Below are positions 15,716 through 24,444 of a DNA stretch of 64,000 nucleotides, piece by piece (positions within the stretch are counted from its first letter, which is position 1; each line of letters starts with the position of its first letter). The translations under genes and the position numbers were made by a program. Source of the stretch: Cesiribacteraceae bacterium YIM B00369 (GTDB lineage Bacteria > Bacteroidota > Bacteroidia > Cytophagales > Cyclobacteriaceae); assembly GCA_017948555.1 (NCBI GenBank), contig JAFMYY010000019.1, positions 450 to 64,449 on the forward strand, read 5' to 3'. The notes under the pieces are model-generated. The model was not told the origin of the DNA and made no database searches. It saw nothing but the letters and a program-made list of their open reading frames with translations.

Positions 15716-16753
15716 ATGAAAAGTAACAGCCTTCTGAATACTTACAATAACAGTGATGATGTTTTATCAGCTAAGCTATTCACCAGTTTATTTGATAAAC
15801 TGCCCAACACCCTCTATATTACTAATGTAGAGTGCAGGCCTTTCATGGACTTTCTTGCCAGGGAACAGAAAGAGAAGCCCCAAATTCAATTCCACAGTTC
15901 GTCATATAATGGAAAAAAGGACAAAACAAACAATTTTGAGCTTACCTTAATCTATTCCGGCGGGGAAATACTTGTCGGAAAAGACGAAACATTAGTTTAC
16001 CTCTACGAAACGGAAAAATTCTTTTCTGAAGAAGGACTAAAGAATAAGGCAAAGGATTTCCTTATCAAAAGGAAAAACAGTCCCCAAATTCAACTGATCA
16101 TCCCTGCACATGGATCCCTTAGTTTACAATACTTTGATTTTGAACCCTACCCCACAGACCTGGACCTGAACTACAATGATGATCTGCCTGCTTTTCATGA
16201 AGCCTTTGTAAAGGAACTGGATGCACCAAAATCCAGGGGCCTTCATTTTTTGTATGGCAAACCCGGCACGGGCAAAACCAACTACCTGCGCCACATTATT
16301 TCCAGGATAGAAAAAGATGTCCTGTACATCCCGTCCGGGATGGCCGAAGTACTTTCTGATCCTGAATTCCTGCAATTGCTCATCAGGGCTAAAGGAGATG
16401 TGCTGATCATTGAAGATGCTGAAAAAGCAATCATTTCACGGGAGAGCAGCTATAATAACGCTGTGTCCGCACTGCTGAATATTTCCGATGGACTGCTTTC
16501 TGACGTATTGAACATGCAGATTATCTGCACTTTTAACACTGATCTGCGGAATGTTGACAAAGCCTTACTCCGTCCAGGTCGCCTGTTGAGCAAATATGAG
16601 TTTACCGCTCTTGCCCCGGAAAAAGCTCAAAAATTATCAGCTAGCCTGAACTTAAACCAAACCTTTGCCCGCCCTACCACACTTGCCGAAGTGTATGCCG
16701 GCCAGGAAGCTGTGGAGGTAAGCCTGAGCACGCACAGAGGGGTTGGCTTTTAA
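15716..16753 (+). CDS. AAA-family ATPase
   Basis: A 345-residue protein with an N-terminal domain (1-160) of unknown fold and a classical AAA ATPase core. Walker A is GKPGTGKT (181-188), Walker B DVLIIEDAE (about 228-235), and LLRPGRL near residue 285 carries an arginine-finger-like Arg as in the FtsH/BCS1-like clade. The C-terminus is short. The substrate is unknown; it may remodel protein complexes. It heads a class B unit with the winged-helix-like protein at 16890. Confidence 0.85.
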   Translation: MKSNSLLNTYNNSDDVLSAKLFTSLFDKLPNTLYITNVECRPFMDFLAREQKEKPQIQFHSSSYNGKKDKTNNFELTLIYSGGEILVGKDETLVYLYETEKFFSEEGLKNKAKDFLIKRKNSPQIQLIIPAHGSLSLQYFDFEPYPTDLDLNYNDDLPAFHEAFVKELDAPKSRGLHFLYGKPGTGKTNYLRHIISRIEKDVLYIPSGMAEVLSDPEFLQLLIRAKGDVLIIEDAEKAIISRESSYNNAVSALLNISDGLLSDVLNMQIICTFNTDLRNVDKALLRPGRLLSKYEFTALAPEKAQKLSASLNLNQTFARPTTLAEVYAGQEAVEVSLSTHRGVGF

Positions 16754-16889
16754 AAGCAGGGGAAGCCCTGCTCCTATTTGTAAAAACAACAACAAATCTT
16801 TTGCCTATAAAAACAGACTAACAGAGCTATTCCCGGCCGTTCCGGCTGATGCCACCTTTTCTCTTTCTTTCCACCAAAACACCATTCCT

Positions 16890-17519
16890 ATGCAAAATCA
16901 AATCTTTATCCGCCACCAAAATAAGATAGAAGAACATATCCGGGACCTGCTTAAGCAATATGGCCTGTCAGATGAAGAAATAAACCTGGAGGAATTAAAG
17001 AAGAAAAGCAGCCAGATGATTAAGGATCTGCTTGAAAGTTACCGTCAGAAGAATTCAAAGGCCACTGAGCTTACCCCTCTCCGGATCTACCGCTCAAAGG
17101 GAGGCATCGCTTTTGAACTGGAAGGGGTGAAAAACGGAAAAATCCCTTTTCACGGTGCCCAGGACAAAGCACTTTACCTCTTTTTCTGGAAACACAGCCA
17201 GGAAGATCTTACCAGCCAGGATTTCCTGTTGCTTAAGGAAAAAGACAAGCGGATCCGGAAGTCCCTGCTGGAGATCTATAAGGCGATCAGGGGAAACAAA
17301 AGTGAAAAAGAATACCTGGACCTCATTGATAAAATAGATGATGCCAGCTTAAGCCAATGCATTTCCAGAATCAACAGTGCCTTCAAAAAGAAAGTGTCTG
17401 CCGAGGTGCTAAACCACTATACCGTCAAGGCAGGGAGCAACGAAGCCAGGAAAGTGTTTTTGCCTGCCGAATATTTCAGAGCACAGGATCCCCTCCTAAA
17501 AAAAGCCCTCCACCTGTAG
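16890..17519 (+). CDS. Unknown protein with a winged-helix-like C-terminal domain
   Basis: 209 residues from Met 16890 (MQNQIFIRHQNK); a longer frame starts upstream at 16743 but its extra part overlaps the AAA gene's end and looks non-coding. The C-terminal half (ALYLFFWKHSQEDLTSQDFLLLKEKDKRIRK ... CISRINSAFKKKV) has the same pattern as the end of the protein at 28920-30032, so the two share a domain, possibly a winged helix. Residues 1-60 are a charged helical segment. No known family is recognised. It lies 136 bp after the AAA gene, probably co-transcribed from the class B promoter. Confidence 0.75.
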   Translation: MQNQIFIRHQNKIEEHIRDLLKQYGLSDEEINLEELKKKSSQMIKDLLESYRQKNSKATELTPLRIYRSKGGIAFELEGVKNGKIPFHGAQDKALYLFFWKHSQEDLTSQDFLLLKEKDKRIRKSLLEIYKAIRGNKSEKEYLDLIDKIDDASLSQCISRINSAFKKKVSAEVLNHYTVKAGSNEARKVFLPAEYFRAQDPLLKKALHL

Positions 17520-17583
17520 GGGGTAACTTTCCTGAACGGGTGAAAGAGGGAAAACCGGAGCGGCTGGAAAGCTCTTTTCTATT

Positions 17584-18486
17584 TTAGCGGTTAATTTTAT
17601 CTATTTTATGGGCGAAGCGGCCATTCAATGTCTTTAGCTTTCGGTCAAAAGTTTCCAGCACCTCTTTCATCCAGGCCATTACTGATTCCGGCCCCCGGGA
17701 AAGGGCTTCCTCCATAGGAATAGCTTTACGGAAATGAACACTATCCTTTTTTTCCTTTATACTCACAGAAAATTGCGATCCAGCCTCCTGTACCAGGGCT
17801 TTCCACTCATCATCATACACCCGCCATGTAAAATTTACCGGGCCGGGGCTATTGGGAATATCCAGTTTATGGGCGCCACACCCCATTTTTAAGACCAGTT
17901 TGCTGCCTGTCCCTGAATAAATCCCGAACCACCTGTCATCTCCCATCCATTCCTTTGCTGCTTTTAATGCCTCTTCAAAATGCAGTAGTTTTTCGCTCCT
18001 TCTCTCCTCTCCAGCTAAAGGTGATTTTAGTTCTTCCACCACTTCCTCCATAGAAAGAAACAGGGAAGATGCCGGCTCCTCTTTTACCGCCTGCTCCTTC
18101 AGTAACTGAACAGCTGTTTTCTCCAATGGCCACATGGAGGGAAAGTTAAAATCCAATAAATCCGGTTCTACCTCCGGAACGGTAAACTTAATCAACTCAT
18201 CCCATGCCTCCTTATCCTGCAGCCAGCTCCTGTGGATCCGCTTCCCACCATTCCGCTCCTCCAGATTTTCAAGAATAAACAATAGCTGCCCAAGAGTAAT
18301 TGATTCCGGTGATCTGCCGAAAGTCATTCTGCCTTGCGATATATACCAGTTCAGGGGGGAGGACCCCAGGGCAGTATTCTGAAAGATATGCTGCTTATAG
18401 TCCATAATCGGTTCATAATTGGCTAGAAATATTTCCCTGGCAGCTTCTAATTCTACTTCTTTTTTGTCATCAGCTAAGGTTTCCAT
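17584..18486 (-). CDS. Unknown cytosolic protein (class C regulon)
   Basis: A 300-residue protein without signal peptide or membrane helices. The N-terminal third (about 10-105) is helical with Trp-rich turns. The C-terminal part (RWFGIYSGTGSKLVLKMGCGAHKLD ... FTWRVYDDEWKALV) looks like a compact beta-rich domain. I recognise no family. It is transcribed divergently from the gene at 18674. The class C palindrome at 18601 has a -7-like TATGATTG 41 bp away on this strand, so both genes appear to share the operator. Confidence 0.75.
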   Translation of the reverse strand: METLADDKKEVELEAAREIFLANYEPIMDYKQHIFQNTALGSSPLNWYISQGRMTFGRSPESITLGQLLFILENLEERNGGKRIHRSWLQDKEAWDELIKFTVPEVEPDLLDFNFPSMWPLEKTAVQLLKEQAVKEEPASSLFLSMEEVVEELKSPLAGEERRSEKLLHFEEALKAAKEWMGDDRWFGIYSGTGSKLVLKMGCGAHKLDIPNSPGPVNFTWRVYDDEWKALVQEAGSQFSVSIKEKKDSVHFRKAIPMEEALSRGPESVMAWMKEVLETFDRKLKTLNGRFAHKIDKINR

Positions 18487-18565
18487 ACCGTTTTTTTATG
18501 CTTATCAAGAGGGTTTCAATGCTGTTTTCTATGTATCATGCGGAAAGAGTTCTGCCCCGCTTTTA

Positions 18566-18650
18566 CAATCATAGCTATTTTACAGGAGGAGTTGGTGGAC
18601 TTGTCAAGCTTGACAAAAAGGAGGTTCAATTACAGGAAAAGATAACTTTG
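18566..18650. promoter_or_regulatory. Class C bidirectional operator-promoter, site 2
   Basis: Perfect palindrome TTGTCAAGCTTGACAA at 18601-18616. On the plus strand TAACTTTG lies at 18643-18650 (40 bp from the GTCAAG start). On the minus strand TATGATTG lies at 18566-18573 (41 bp). One site would serve the divergent genes at 17584-18486 and 18674. Confidence 0.82.
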
Positions 18651-18673
18651 TCCTGAACCAAAAAAACATTCGG

Positions 18674-19258
18674 ATGGAAACTGACATTCACACATTTAAA
18701 CAGGAACCTGATTTCTATGTCCAGTCAGGGAGAAGGCATGTAGGCGTTTTAATCACCCTCCTGGGCAAAGAGGGGGTAAAAGTATCCTTTGAAGATAAGG
18801 AGAATCCAATGAATTTAGTCATTCCCATTCCTCTCCGGAAACCGGACTTCAGCAGGCCGGAATCAAATTATGATTATTTAAGCCAGTTCAACGAGCTAAA
18901 GGAAACTACTCAAAAAATTGCTGATTTCGTCTTTCACTTCCTGCAGCAGAAGGATGTTTACACGGAAATGTACAAACAGGTGGAAAGGCGCCTGAGGGAA
19001 AAAGAGCTCTGGATCTATCCTGACTTCAGTAAGGACCGGATGGAGGAAAAGAAAAGAATAGCTGCTGGCTTTCAGAGGGAAAAACAGCTGTTTGAGGAAA
19101 AAATGACACCTACCCTGGAGGAACACGGAATTCAGCCCGGGCTTCTCCTGGATTATTTGTTAAACGTCCTGAGAAGCCATCCATACGGGGATTCCCCCTA
19201 CTTCAGGCCCTACAGGAAGTCCAAACCTTTCATTCGCCCCTCCAGCTGGATAGGTTAG
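18674..19258 (+). CDS. Unknown protein (class C regulon)
   Basis: A 194-residue, charged, soluble protein. Residues 20-60 suggest a small beta element (GVLITLLGKEGVKVSFEDKE); about 70-170 is helical, rich in Lys, Glu and Arg (coiled-coil tendency around 110-150). The tail is basic with aromatic residues. No family is recognised and no catalytic motif is visible. The start at 18674 fits the class C promoter, whose -7 element ends 23 bp upstream. Confidence 0.72.
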   Translation: METDIHTFKQEPDFYVQSGRRHVGVLITLLGKEGVKVSFEDKENPMNLVIPIPLRKPDFSRPESNYDYLSQFNELKETTQKIADFVFHFLQQKDVYTEMYKQVERRLREKELWIYPDFSKDRMEEKKRIAAGFQREKQLFEEKMTPTLEEHGIQPGLLLDYLLNVLRSHPYGDSPYFRPYRKSKPFIRPSSWIG

Positions 19259-19263
19259 AAGGG

Positions 19264-19560
19264 CTACAGTACAATGACATCCTCCTCATCCAGGTCCTTC
19301 ATCTCCTCTGTCCTTTCAGCTCCAATGCCAAAGATGATGTGCAGATCAGGAGACTCCATGATCTTTTCAATAAATTCTGTAGTTTCACGCAAAGCTTCCA
19401 TATCCAGGGAATCTTCTTCCCTGAACTGGAGCAGTAATACCGTTTTCTGCTGCCCCTTCTCCCTGTCCCAAAATTCCGAAACGCCTGTTTTCTCCAGTGG
19501 GTATTGCTTTAACTCAGAGAGGTGATGCCGGATCTTATCCAGTATGGCTTCTTTTTTCAT
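19264..19560 (-). CDS. Small unknown protein (class B regulon)
   Basis: A 98-residue acidic protein with a mixed alpha/beta pattern (helix 1-20, strand KTVLLLQFREED, helix 52-68, strand LHIIFGIGAE). No family is recognised. It follows the gene at 19599 by 38 bp on the same strand and probably belongs to the class B unit starting at 20624. Confidence 0.7.
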   Translation of the reverse strand: MKKEAILDKIRHHLSELKQYPLEKTGVSEFWDREKGQQKTVLLLQFREEDSLDMEALRETTEFIEKIMESPDLHIIFGIGAERTEEMKDLDEEDVIVL

Positions 19561-19598
19561 CTTGTTATTTTTATAGTTTTAATGTTGATTCAAAAGAA

Positions 19599-20489
19599 TT
19601 AAGCCTGCACCTGTTCCAGCAGCCTGTCCAGGTGGCGATCAACTAACAACCCTTCCCATGGTAAAACCTCAAAAACATTGATCCTGCCAAAGTCACTCCA
19701 GCATCTTACCTGCCCTCTCCTTTCCAGTCTCACCGGTTCAAGCAATAATCGATGTCTTCTCCTGATCCGCTCCTTAAGGTTTTCGTCAAAATGAACTTCT
19801 CCGTCCACCACCAGGTACCTTGTGCGGAGGGCGGATAAAAAAGCATAGCTGAGTGATATGCTTTTGCGGTTACCTCCAAAGCCACAGCCCTCCCTTACTT
19901 TAAGCAGGTGGCTTATTTTAAGGTGGTGTTTTAAAAGCACATTTTCCAGGAAATTCACATTTTCGAAGAAGCAATAAAGGACAGGCTTTCTGAACACTCC
20001 CAGTCTGGCTGACTCTACGCGTACATCCAGCAGGTATACCTCTGGTTCAGGATTAGCTGACTCAGGGAAGTCCACAAAGGCAGGATTGACGTGGTAGCTT
20101 ACTGCCCGCGGATTCCGGAATACCAGCTCATGGGCAGCCTCTATATAAACAGTTGTCCTGCTGTCATGGTAAGCAATTCCCTGTTGCGCATCCCCATTTT
20201 CACTAAAATTCCGCTGCCCTTCTACCGGCAGGAACTGCTCTTTGTGGATCACCCGGTAAGTTTGGAGCCAGTCAGGCTTATAGTCGGTGTGAATGAAAAG
20301 ATCCGGTAGCACCCTCAGCCCATTCTGCGCCGCCTTTACAGGGGAAAATTCCATGATATCCCGGTAATCGTCCCCTGCACTCGGGTACCAGAGCAGGTTA
20401 GGATCCTCCCCTATTGAAGTACATAATTGATCAAGGCGCTGCTGCGCTTCCGCATTTTTTCCACGAAGTAACCGGCTGACAGGGTTCAT
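19599..20489 (-). CDS. Unknown protein with YPSAGDDYRD motif (class B regulon)
   Basis: A 296-residue soluble protein. Residues 30-50 contain LLWYPSAGDDYRDIMEFSP, a motif I associate with uncharacterised bacterial proteins; the rest has well-spaced beta strands (VYLLDVRVESA, PVLYCFFENVNF, RYLVVDGEVHF), consistent with an enzyme-like domain. No function can be assigned. It is the first gene of a class B unit that also contains the 98-residue protein. Confidence 0.75.
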   Translation of the reverse strand: MNPVSRLLRGKNAEAQQRLDQLCTSIGEDPNLLWYPSAGDDYRDIMEFSPVKAAQNGLRVLPDLFIHTDYKPDWLQTYRVIHKEQFLPVEGQRNFSENGDAQQGIAYHDSRTTVYIEAAHELVFRNPRAVSYHVNPAFVDFPESANPEPEVYLLDVRVESARLGVFRKPVLYCFFENVNFLENVLLKHHLKISHLLKVREGCGFGGNRKSISLSYAFLSALRTRYLVVDGEVHFDENLKERIRRRHRLLLEPVRLERRGQVRCWSDFGRINVFEVLPWEGLLVDRHLDRLLEQVQA

Positions 20490-20591
20490 AAGGCAATTAT
20501 AATTTTGGTGATAAAAAAAGCTAACGGTATGAACATTAGATGATCACATGAAAGAGACCAATCCACCTTGTTCAGTTCCGAAAGTGTATCA

Positions 20592-20624
20592 CAAAAGTAG
20601 CAGCTGCCTGCGCCAGAACGTGTC
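20592..20624 (-). promoter_or_regulatory. Class B operator-promoter, site 3 (minus strand)
   Basis: On the minus strand GACACGTTCTGGCGCAG starts at 20624 and TACTTTTG occupies 20599-20592, 25 bp start to start as at the other two class B sites. It drives the genes at 19599-20489 and 19264-19560. Confidence 0.8.
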
Positions 20625-20689
20625 GTTCAGTTTTCTGAACTATTATTTTTTTTTATTTTTTGATGGGCTATTATTTTTCCCCTATACCC

Positions 20690-21589
20690 CTACTCGTAAT
20701 TTTTAAGGGCCTGCAAATAAGTTTCCCTGATATCAATGCGCAGGCTTTGGGGGGAAAGCACTTTTAGCTTTTCACCATAGGACAGTAATTCCATTTTAAA
20801 ATCATGCGTGATGCGCAGTTTTACCTTTATTTGAATTTCTTCCTCATTTTCCCCGACCACCTCCTGGGAAGAGTGCAGGGGATAGGATTTTATATAATTG
20901 CCCTGCACATGATCGCAGGATAGAATCACCTCTTCCGGCTCCTGTCCTGTAGGGTTGGTAATGCCGAATGAATGGCTAAACAAGGCATCAGGATCAAATT
21001 GAACAGTCTGCCTGAACTCTTTCGTACCCACTTCCAGCTCTTTTATCCGGTCCAGCCCGAATGACTTGATGATGCTGTCCTGCTGATCCTCTGCCAGCAG
21101 GTACCAGCGACCTTTAAATTCTTTCAGGCCAAGCGGCTTTACCTTTCGCCGGCTCGGGGCATCTTCCCAATGTTTCTGATATGAAAATTCAAGTGGATAG
21201 CGCTTGCTGATTGCCTTCAGCAGGCTTTGCAGGTGCTCTGTTCCCTGTGGCCGCCTTTTTTCCGGAATAATATACTGGCTGATCTTCCGGGCCTGGGTCA
21301 GTGAGTTGAACACATCAAAAGCCTCCATTACCCTGTGGTTGAAAGATTCCTCCACATCGCCGGCTATATAATAATAATAGTCCTTGTCGCACTGGATATC
21401 AATATTAAAAAGAGAACGGATTTCCCACAGATAGCGCTGAAAAGTACGCTTACTGATAGTGAGCCGGTCTCCCAGGATATCCGACTCCTGCCGGAGATAA
21501 GAGTGGATGTCATTAAAAGTGGCTCTCCGGCTATTACGAAGTTTCCCAATGATGAACAGGTAACGTAAAAATGTTTCGCGCTGGGCCAT
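20690..21589 (-). CDS. WYL-domain transcription regulator
   Basis: A 299-residue regulator: N-terminal winged HTH (about 1-70, with SKRTFQRYLWEIRSLFNIDI as recognition region), WYL domain (about 110-230, GRWYLLAED region) and the C-terminal extension (about 230-299). It lacks the dioxygenase of the other WYL protein at 5351. It sits in the centre of the class B and class C gene set and is the best local candidate to control one or both. A plausible -7 element (TATATTTG) lies upstream. Confidence 0.88.
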   Translation of the reverse strand: MAQRETFLRYLFIIGKLRNSRRATFNDIHSYLRQESDILGDRLTISKRTFQRYLWEIRSLFNIDIQCDKDYYYYIAGDVEESFNHRVMEAFDVFNSLTQARKISQYIIPEKRRPQGTEHLQSLLKAISKRYPLEFSYQKHWEDAPSRRKVKPLGLKEFKGRWYLLAEDQQDSIIKSFGLDRIKELEVGTKEFRQTVQFDPDALFSHSFGITNPTGQEPEEVILSCDHVQGNYIKSYPLHSSQEVVGENEEEIQIKVKLRITHDFKMELLSYGEKLKVLSPQSLRIDIRETYLQALKNYE

Positions 21590-21686
21590 AAGATAGTATT
21601 GGGTAGTGAGTATTGAGCGTTGAGTATCGGGAAAGGATGCTTTTTTGGTTGATTCAAATATAAAGGTTTAACTTATTTCAGGGTAA

Positions 21687-21716
21687 AAAAGCATAGGCTA
21701 TTGTTCAGCCTTTTTT
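21687..21716. terminator. Bidirectional intrinsic terminator
   Basis: AGGCT (21695-21699) and AGCCT (21707-21711) flanked by A and T runs. It lies between the WYL gene and the ADP-ribosylglycohydrolase gene. Confidence 0.6.
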
Positions 21717-21771
21717 AAACTTTTTCTTACACTGCTATTTACCTGTTCACCCCTCTCAGCTTATAAAGTGT

Positions 21772-22713
21772 TTATAAATTTTCAGCAAGGCGTAAAGCCA
21801 GCCCTACTATGTCCTGCCTTTTAGCTAATCCTTTTATCCACTCTTCCGGAATGCTTTCATATCCATAAAGGATACCTGCCAGACCTCCTGTCACTGCCCC
21901 TGTCGTATCGGTGTCTCCTCCAAGGTTAACGGCCTTCAGCACAGCTTCTTCATAAGATTCGCTGGTAAAGAGACACCAGATGCCGGCCTCCAGGGTGTGT
22001 AAAACATATCCCTCACTTTCAATTTCCTCTTCCCTTGCCATAAGTAAACTGCCGTCCAATACCCTTTTGAACAAACCCACTTCCCCGGAATTAAGGGATT
22101 GGCTTTTGACAAATTTATTGACAGTGTTAATTGCATCCTGGAAAGCCTCCTCCTTTCCCTTTTCCTTTAGTAATTCAAGCGCAAACTCACAGTAAATAAA
22201 ACAGGCAAAAACAGAGCGAAAATGAGCATGCGTAATGGAGGAAACCTCTTTTACTTTTTGGTATCGCTCTAACGGATGATCTATCCCCTGCAGGTAAAAT
22301 ACCAGGGGAAGGATGCGCATAAGAGAACCATTTCCATTTTCACTTTCCCCGAAACCACCTGCCTGTACCGCCGGTGTGCCCTCCTCTATTCGCCCCAGTG
22401 CTTTGCGGGTTGTAATGCCGATATCAAAACATTCATTATGTGCGCCCCAATATCCTTCCTCATACCAGCGGACAAAAAGCCTCCCCATATCTTCGGGATC
22501 ATATCCCCTGCAGAGACTCTCCGCCAGGCAAAAGGCCATGGAACTGTCATCAGAAAATGTGCCTGCAGGCTGGTCCCATAAACCTCCTTCCCTGTAATCC
22601 TTTACCGGGTTTCCTTTCAGGGATCTCCTGTTTACAAATTCCACCGGCACTCCCAGTGCATCGCCTATAGCCAAACCTAAAAAGGCACCTTTAACTTCTT
22701 GTTGTTTTTTCAT
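21772..22713 (-). CDS. ADP-ribosylglycohydrolase (ARH/DraG family)
   Basis: 313 residues from Met 22713 (MKKQQEVKGAFLGLAIGDALG); an upstream in-frame ATG (22770) would place the promoter inside the gene and is rejected. ARH-family motifs: GAFLGLAIGDALGVPVEF, GTFSDDSSMAFCLAESL (di-metal Asp residues) and GGDTDTTGAVTGGLAGILYG. These enzymes remove ADP-ribose from Arg, Ser or nucleic acid adducts with two Mg ions. A class C -7 element (GATCTTTG) precedes it, sharing the operator at 22784 with the divergent gene at 22909. Together with the macro-domain protein it points to reversal of ADP-ribosylation. Confidence 0.92.
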   Translation of the reverse strand: MKKQQEVKGAFLGLAIGDALGVPVEFVNRRSLKGNPVKDYREGGLWDQPAGTFSDDSSMAFCLAESLCRGYDPEDMGRLFVRWYEEGYWGAHNECFDIGITTRKALGRIEEGTPAVQAGGFGESENGNGSLMRILPLVFYLQGIDHPLERYQKVKEVSSITHAHFRSVFACFIYCEFALELLKEKGKEEAFQDAINTVNKFVKSQSLNSGEVGLFKRVLDGSLLMAREEEIESEGYVLHTLEAGIWCLFTSESYEEAVLKAVNLGGDTDTTGAVTGGLAGILYGYESIPEEWIKGLAKRQDIVGLALRLAENL

Positions 22714-22746
22714 AATGCTTAGATCTGTTGTGTCAAAATTATAGCA

Positions 22747-22832
22747 CAAAGATCGGGGGCTCTTATTCAAAAACCGGTATCATATCAAGCTTGACGAGCT
22801 TCCCGTTTCTCCCCATGGCCGGCTTAACTTTG
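22747..22832. promoter_or_regulatory. Class C bidirectional operator-promoter, site 3
   Basis: ATCAAGCTTGAC at 22784-22795. Plus strand: TAACTTTG at 22825-22832, 41 bp away. Minus strand: GATCTTTG at 22747-22754, also 41 bp from the palindrome's start on that strand. It serves the ARH gene and the gene at 22909. Confidence 0.8.
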
Positions 22833-22908
22833 TAAAAGCAAAAGCCTAACCGCTATCGCTCCTATTCATTTACCACCCATTTTAATTAATCAATAAAACT
22901 GAAGATCT

Positions 22909-23364
22909 ATGAAGAACAGACCCTCTTTTTTAGACCGGGATACTTACCTGCTTTCAGCCATTTCTGAAGATCCACTGTATGGCTATAGTAAACAGAACCC
23001 CATCCTTGTTGGCGGTGCGGAAAACCTGGAAGGTCCATGGAATGAGCGCAGGGTGTTGAACGCTCTGATGGGCCCCAATGGCCAACGCATTTTTTACAAC
23101 CGCAGCGGAAGCCTGCACTCCACGGTTTTGGTAGATGGTCAGCCTAAAGGAGTAGTGCTGGACCGCTACGTAATCTGGGGGGAGAACCTGGACTTTACCA
23201 GTCTGTACTTTAATATGTATGAATACGGGGAAATTAAAGCTCCCCTGGGGCTTACCTACCGGGTGGAAAGCCCTTTTACAGATGATTTTAATCCATTCGA
23301 TGCCCCCGGAGAAAGAAGGAAACTGGATGAATGGGGCTTTGAAGAGGATCCCGATGACTTTTAA
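22909..23364 (+). CDS. Unknown 151-residue protein (class C regulon)
   Basis: A soluble protein with a strand-rich centre (QRIFYNRSGSLHSTVLVDGQPKGVVLDRYVIWGENLDF) and an acidic tail. No family is recognised. It is transcribed divergently from the ADP-ribosylglycohydrolase and shares its operator; the class C -7 element ends 76 bp before the start. A class B promoter begins just after its stop, so class B and class C units alternate here. Confidence 0.72.
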   Translation: MKNRPSFLDRDTYLLSAISEDPLYGYSKQNPILVGGAENLEGPWNERRVLNALMGPNGQRIFYNRSGSLHSTVLVDGQPKGVVLDRYVIWGENLDFTSLYFNMYEYGEIKAPLGLTYRVESPFTDDFNPFDAPGERRKLDEWGFEEDPDDF

Positions 23365-23399
23365 AAAATCTGCTCCACCTAACATTTTTTTTTTACTGC

Positions 23400-23432
23400 G
23401 ACATATTCTGGCATAGCCGCTTTCTACTTTTG
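23400..23432 (+). promoter_or_regulatory. Class B operator-promoter, site 2
   Basis: GACATATTCTGGCATAG starts at 23400 and TACTTTTG is at 23425-23432, 25 bp apart as in the other class B sites. It drives the genes at 23495 and 24445. Confidence 0.8.
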
Positions 23433-23494
23433 TATCCTGTTCGCCATTCCAGCTCTTTCAGGGCGGGCTGAACAACTAAACAAAACAAATATTT

Positions 23495-24370
23495 ATGGAA
23501 CAACACAAAGAAGCCACTATCTCCCTGCTTATTCAGCACCACCAGCTCCTGATGCATCATACGGAGGAAATCCTGGAGGACCCGTATTTAAGATCCTGTA
23601 AAATCCCTTTACGGTTTAAGTTCGGTGTCCTTACTCCACTGGACCTGCGCTTAGGCCACCTGCTCCTGCTCTGGAAAAAGAGGCCGAAAGTGGATGGTGT
23701 ACCTGCACTCATTCTGGAGGGTGAAGGAAGCGGCTTTTCAAAAAGTTGCCTGTGCCGGTTCTATAACATGGAAACAAAGACTGTAGAAGAGAGGGAAACC
23801 CACATTAACCTCAGGACCCCTATCTTCGGAATGAGGGATAAATTCCGGAAACAAAGATTATCAGTAGACCTGAGACGGATAATTCTCCAGCTTATTTTTC
23901 CGGAGGAGTACCTCTTTAGTAAACAGTTGAAATATGGGCATGAGCAATTTAAAAAGGAGGTACTGAGACTTGGCGGCCTTTCAATAAAACAACTCAATGG
24001 CATCTATCTCCATATGACAACAGACGGAATGGTGCGGGTAGAATTAAGGGTACCGAACCTCAGCAGGCCCGTAAGCTATCCGGGGCTAATCAACCATAAA
24101 GCCGTTTACTACAAGGGACTTACTGATGACCTGACAGGAAGTTTAACAGCTGCTACAGGCTTTACACTGATGAATAAAACAGACCCTGAAAGGAGCCTGT
24201 TCTTTAGTAAAGTTTTTGATCCCTATGCAGGAGACAGCCTTTACCGAACCGGGGTAGGGGAAAGTATCCTGGAGGTCTTTACAGGCTACACAAAAGGGAT
24301 GCAGGAAATTCATGAAACCCTTAATGTACATGAGCCCGTCCGGTTGGAAAAGGACAGGCTCATCATTTAA
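23495..24370 (+). CDS. Unknown protein preceding the deacetylase (class B regulon)
   Basis: A 291-residue soluble protein; no signal peptide. The N-terminal part (1-60) is helical, the middle has basic patches (FRKQRLSVDLRRIILQLIF), and the C-terminal half mixes strands and helices. No family or catalytic motif is recognised. It is the first gene of a class B unit and is followed 74 bp later by the HDAC-like gene, so it may supply its substrate or partner. Confidence 0.72.
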   Translation: MEQHKEATISLLIQHHQLLMHHTEEILEDPYLRSCKIPLRFKFGVLTPLDLRLGHLLLLWKKRPKVDGVPALILEGEGSGFSKSCLCRFYNMETKTVEERETHINLRTPIFGMRDKFRKQRLSVDLRRIILQLIFPEEYLFSKQLKYGHEQFKKEVLRLGGLSIKQLNGIYLHMTTDGMVRVELRVPNLSRPVSYPGLINHKAVYYKGLTDDLTGSLTAATGFTLMNKTDPERSLFFSKVFDPYAGDSLYRTGVGESILEVFTGYTKGMQEIHETLNVHEPVRLEKDRLII

Positions 24371-24444
24371 AGCGCGGTCCTTTTACTTTCTGCTACAGCC
24401 TGCCTTTTGAAACCCCGGGATTCCTGTCTCAACCAAAACCACCT

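Noticed and set aside
16743-16889. Extended N-terminus of the 16890 protein
   Set aside because: It overlaps the AAA gene and looks non-coding; ATG 16890 is the natural start.
22714-22770. Upstream start of the ADP-ribosylglycohydrolase
   Set aside because: It would place the class C -7 element inside the coding region; family alignment begins at MKKQQEVKGAFLGLA.
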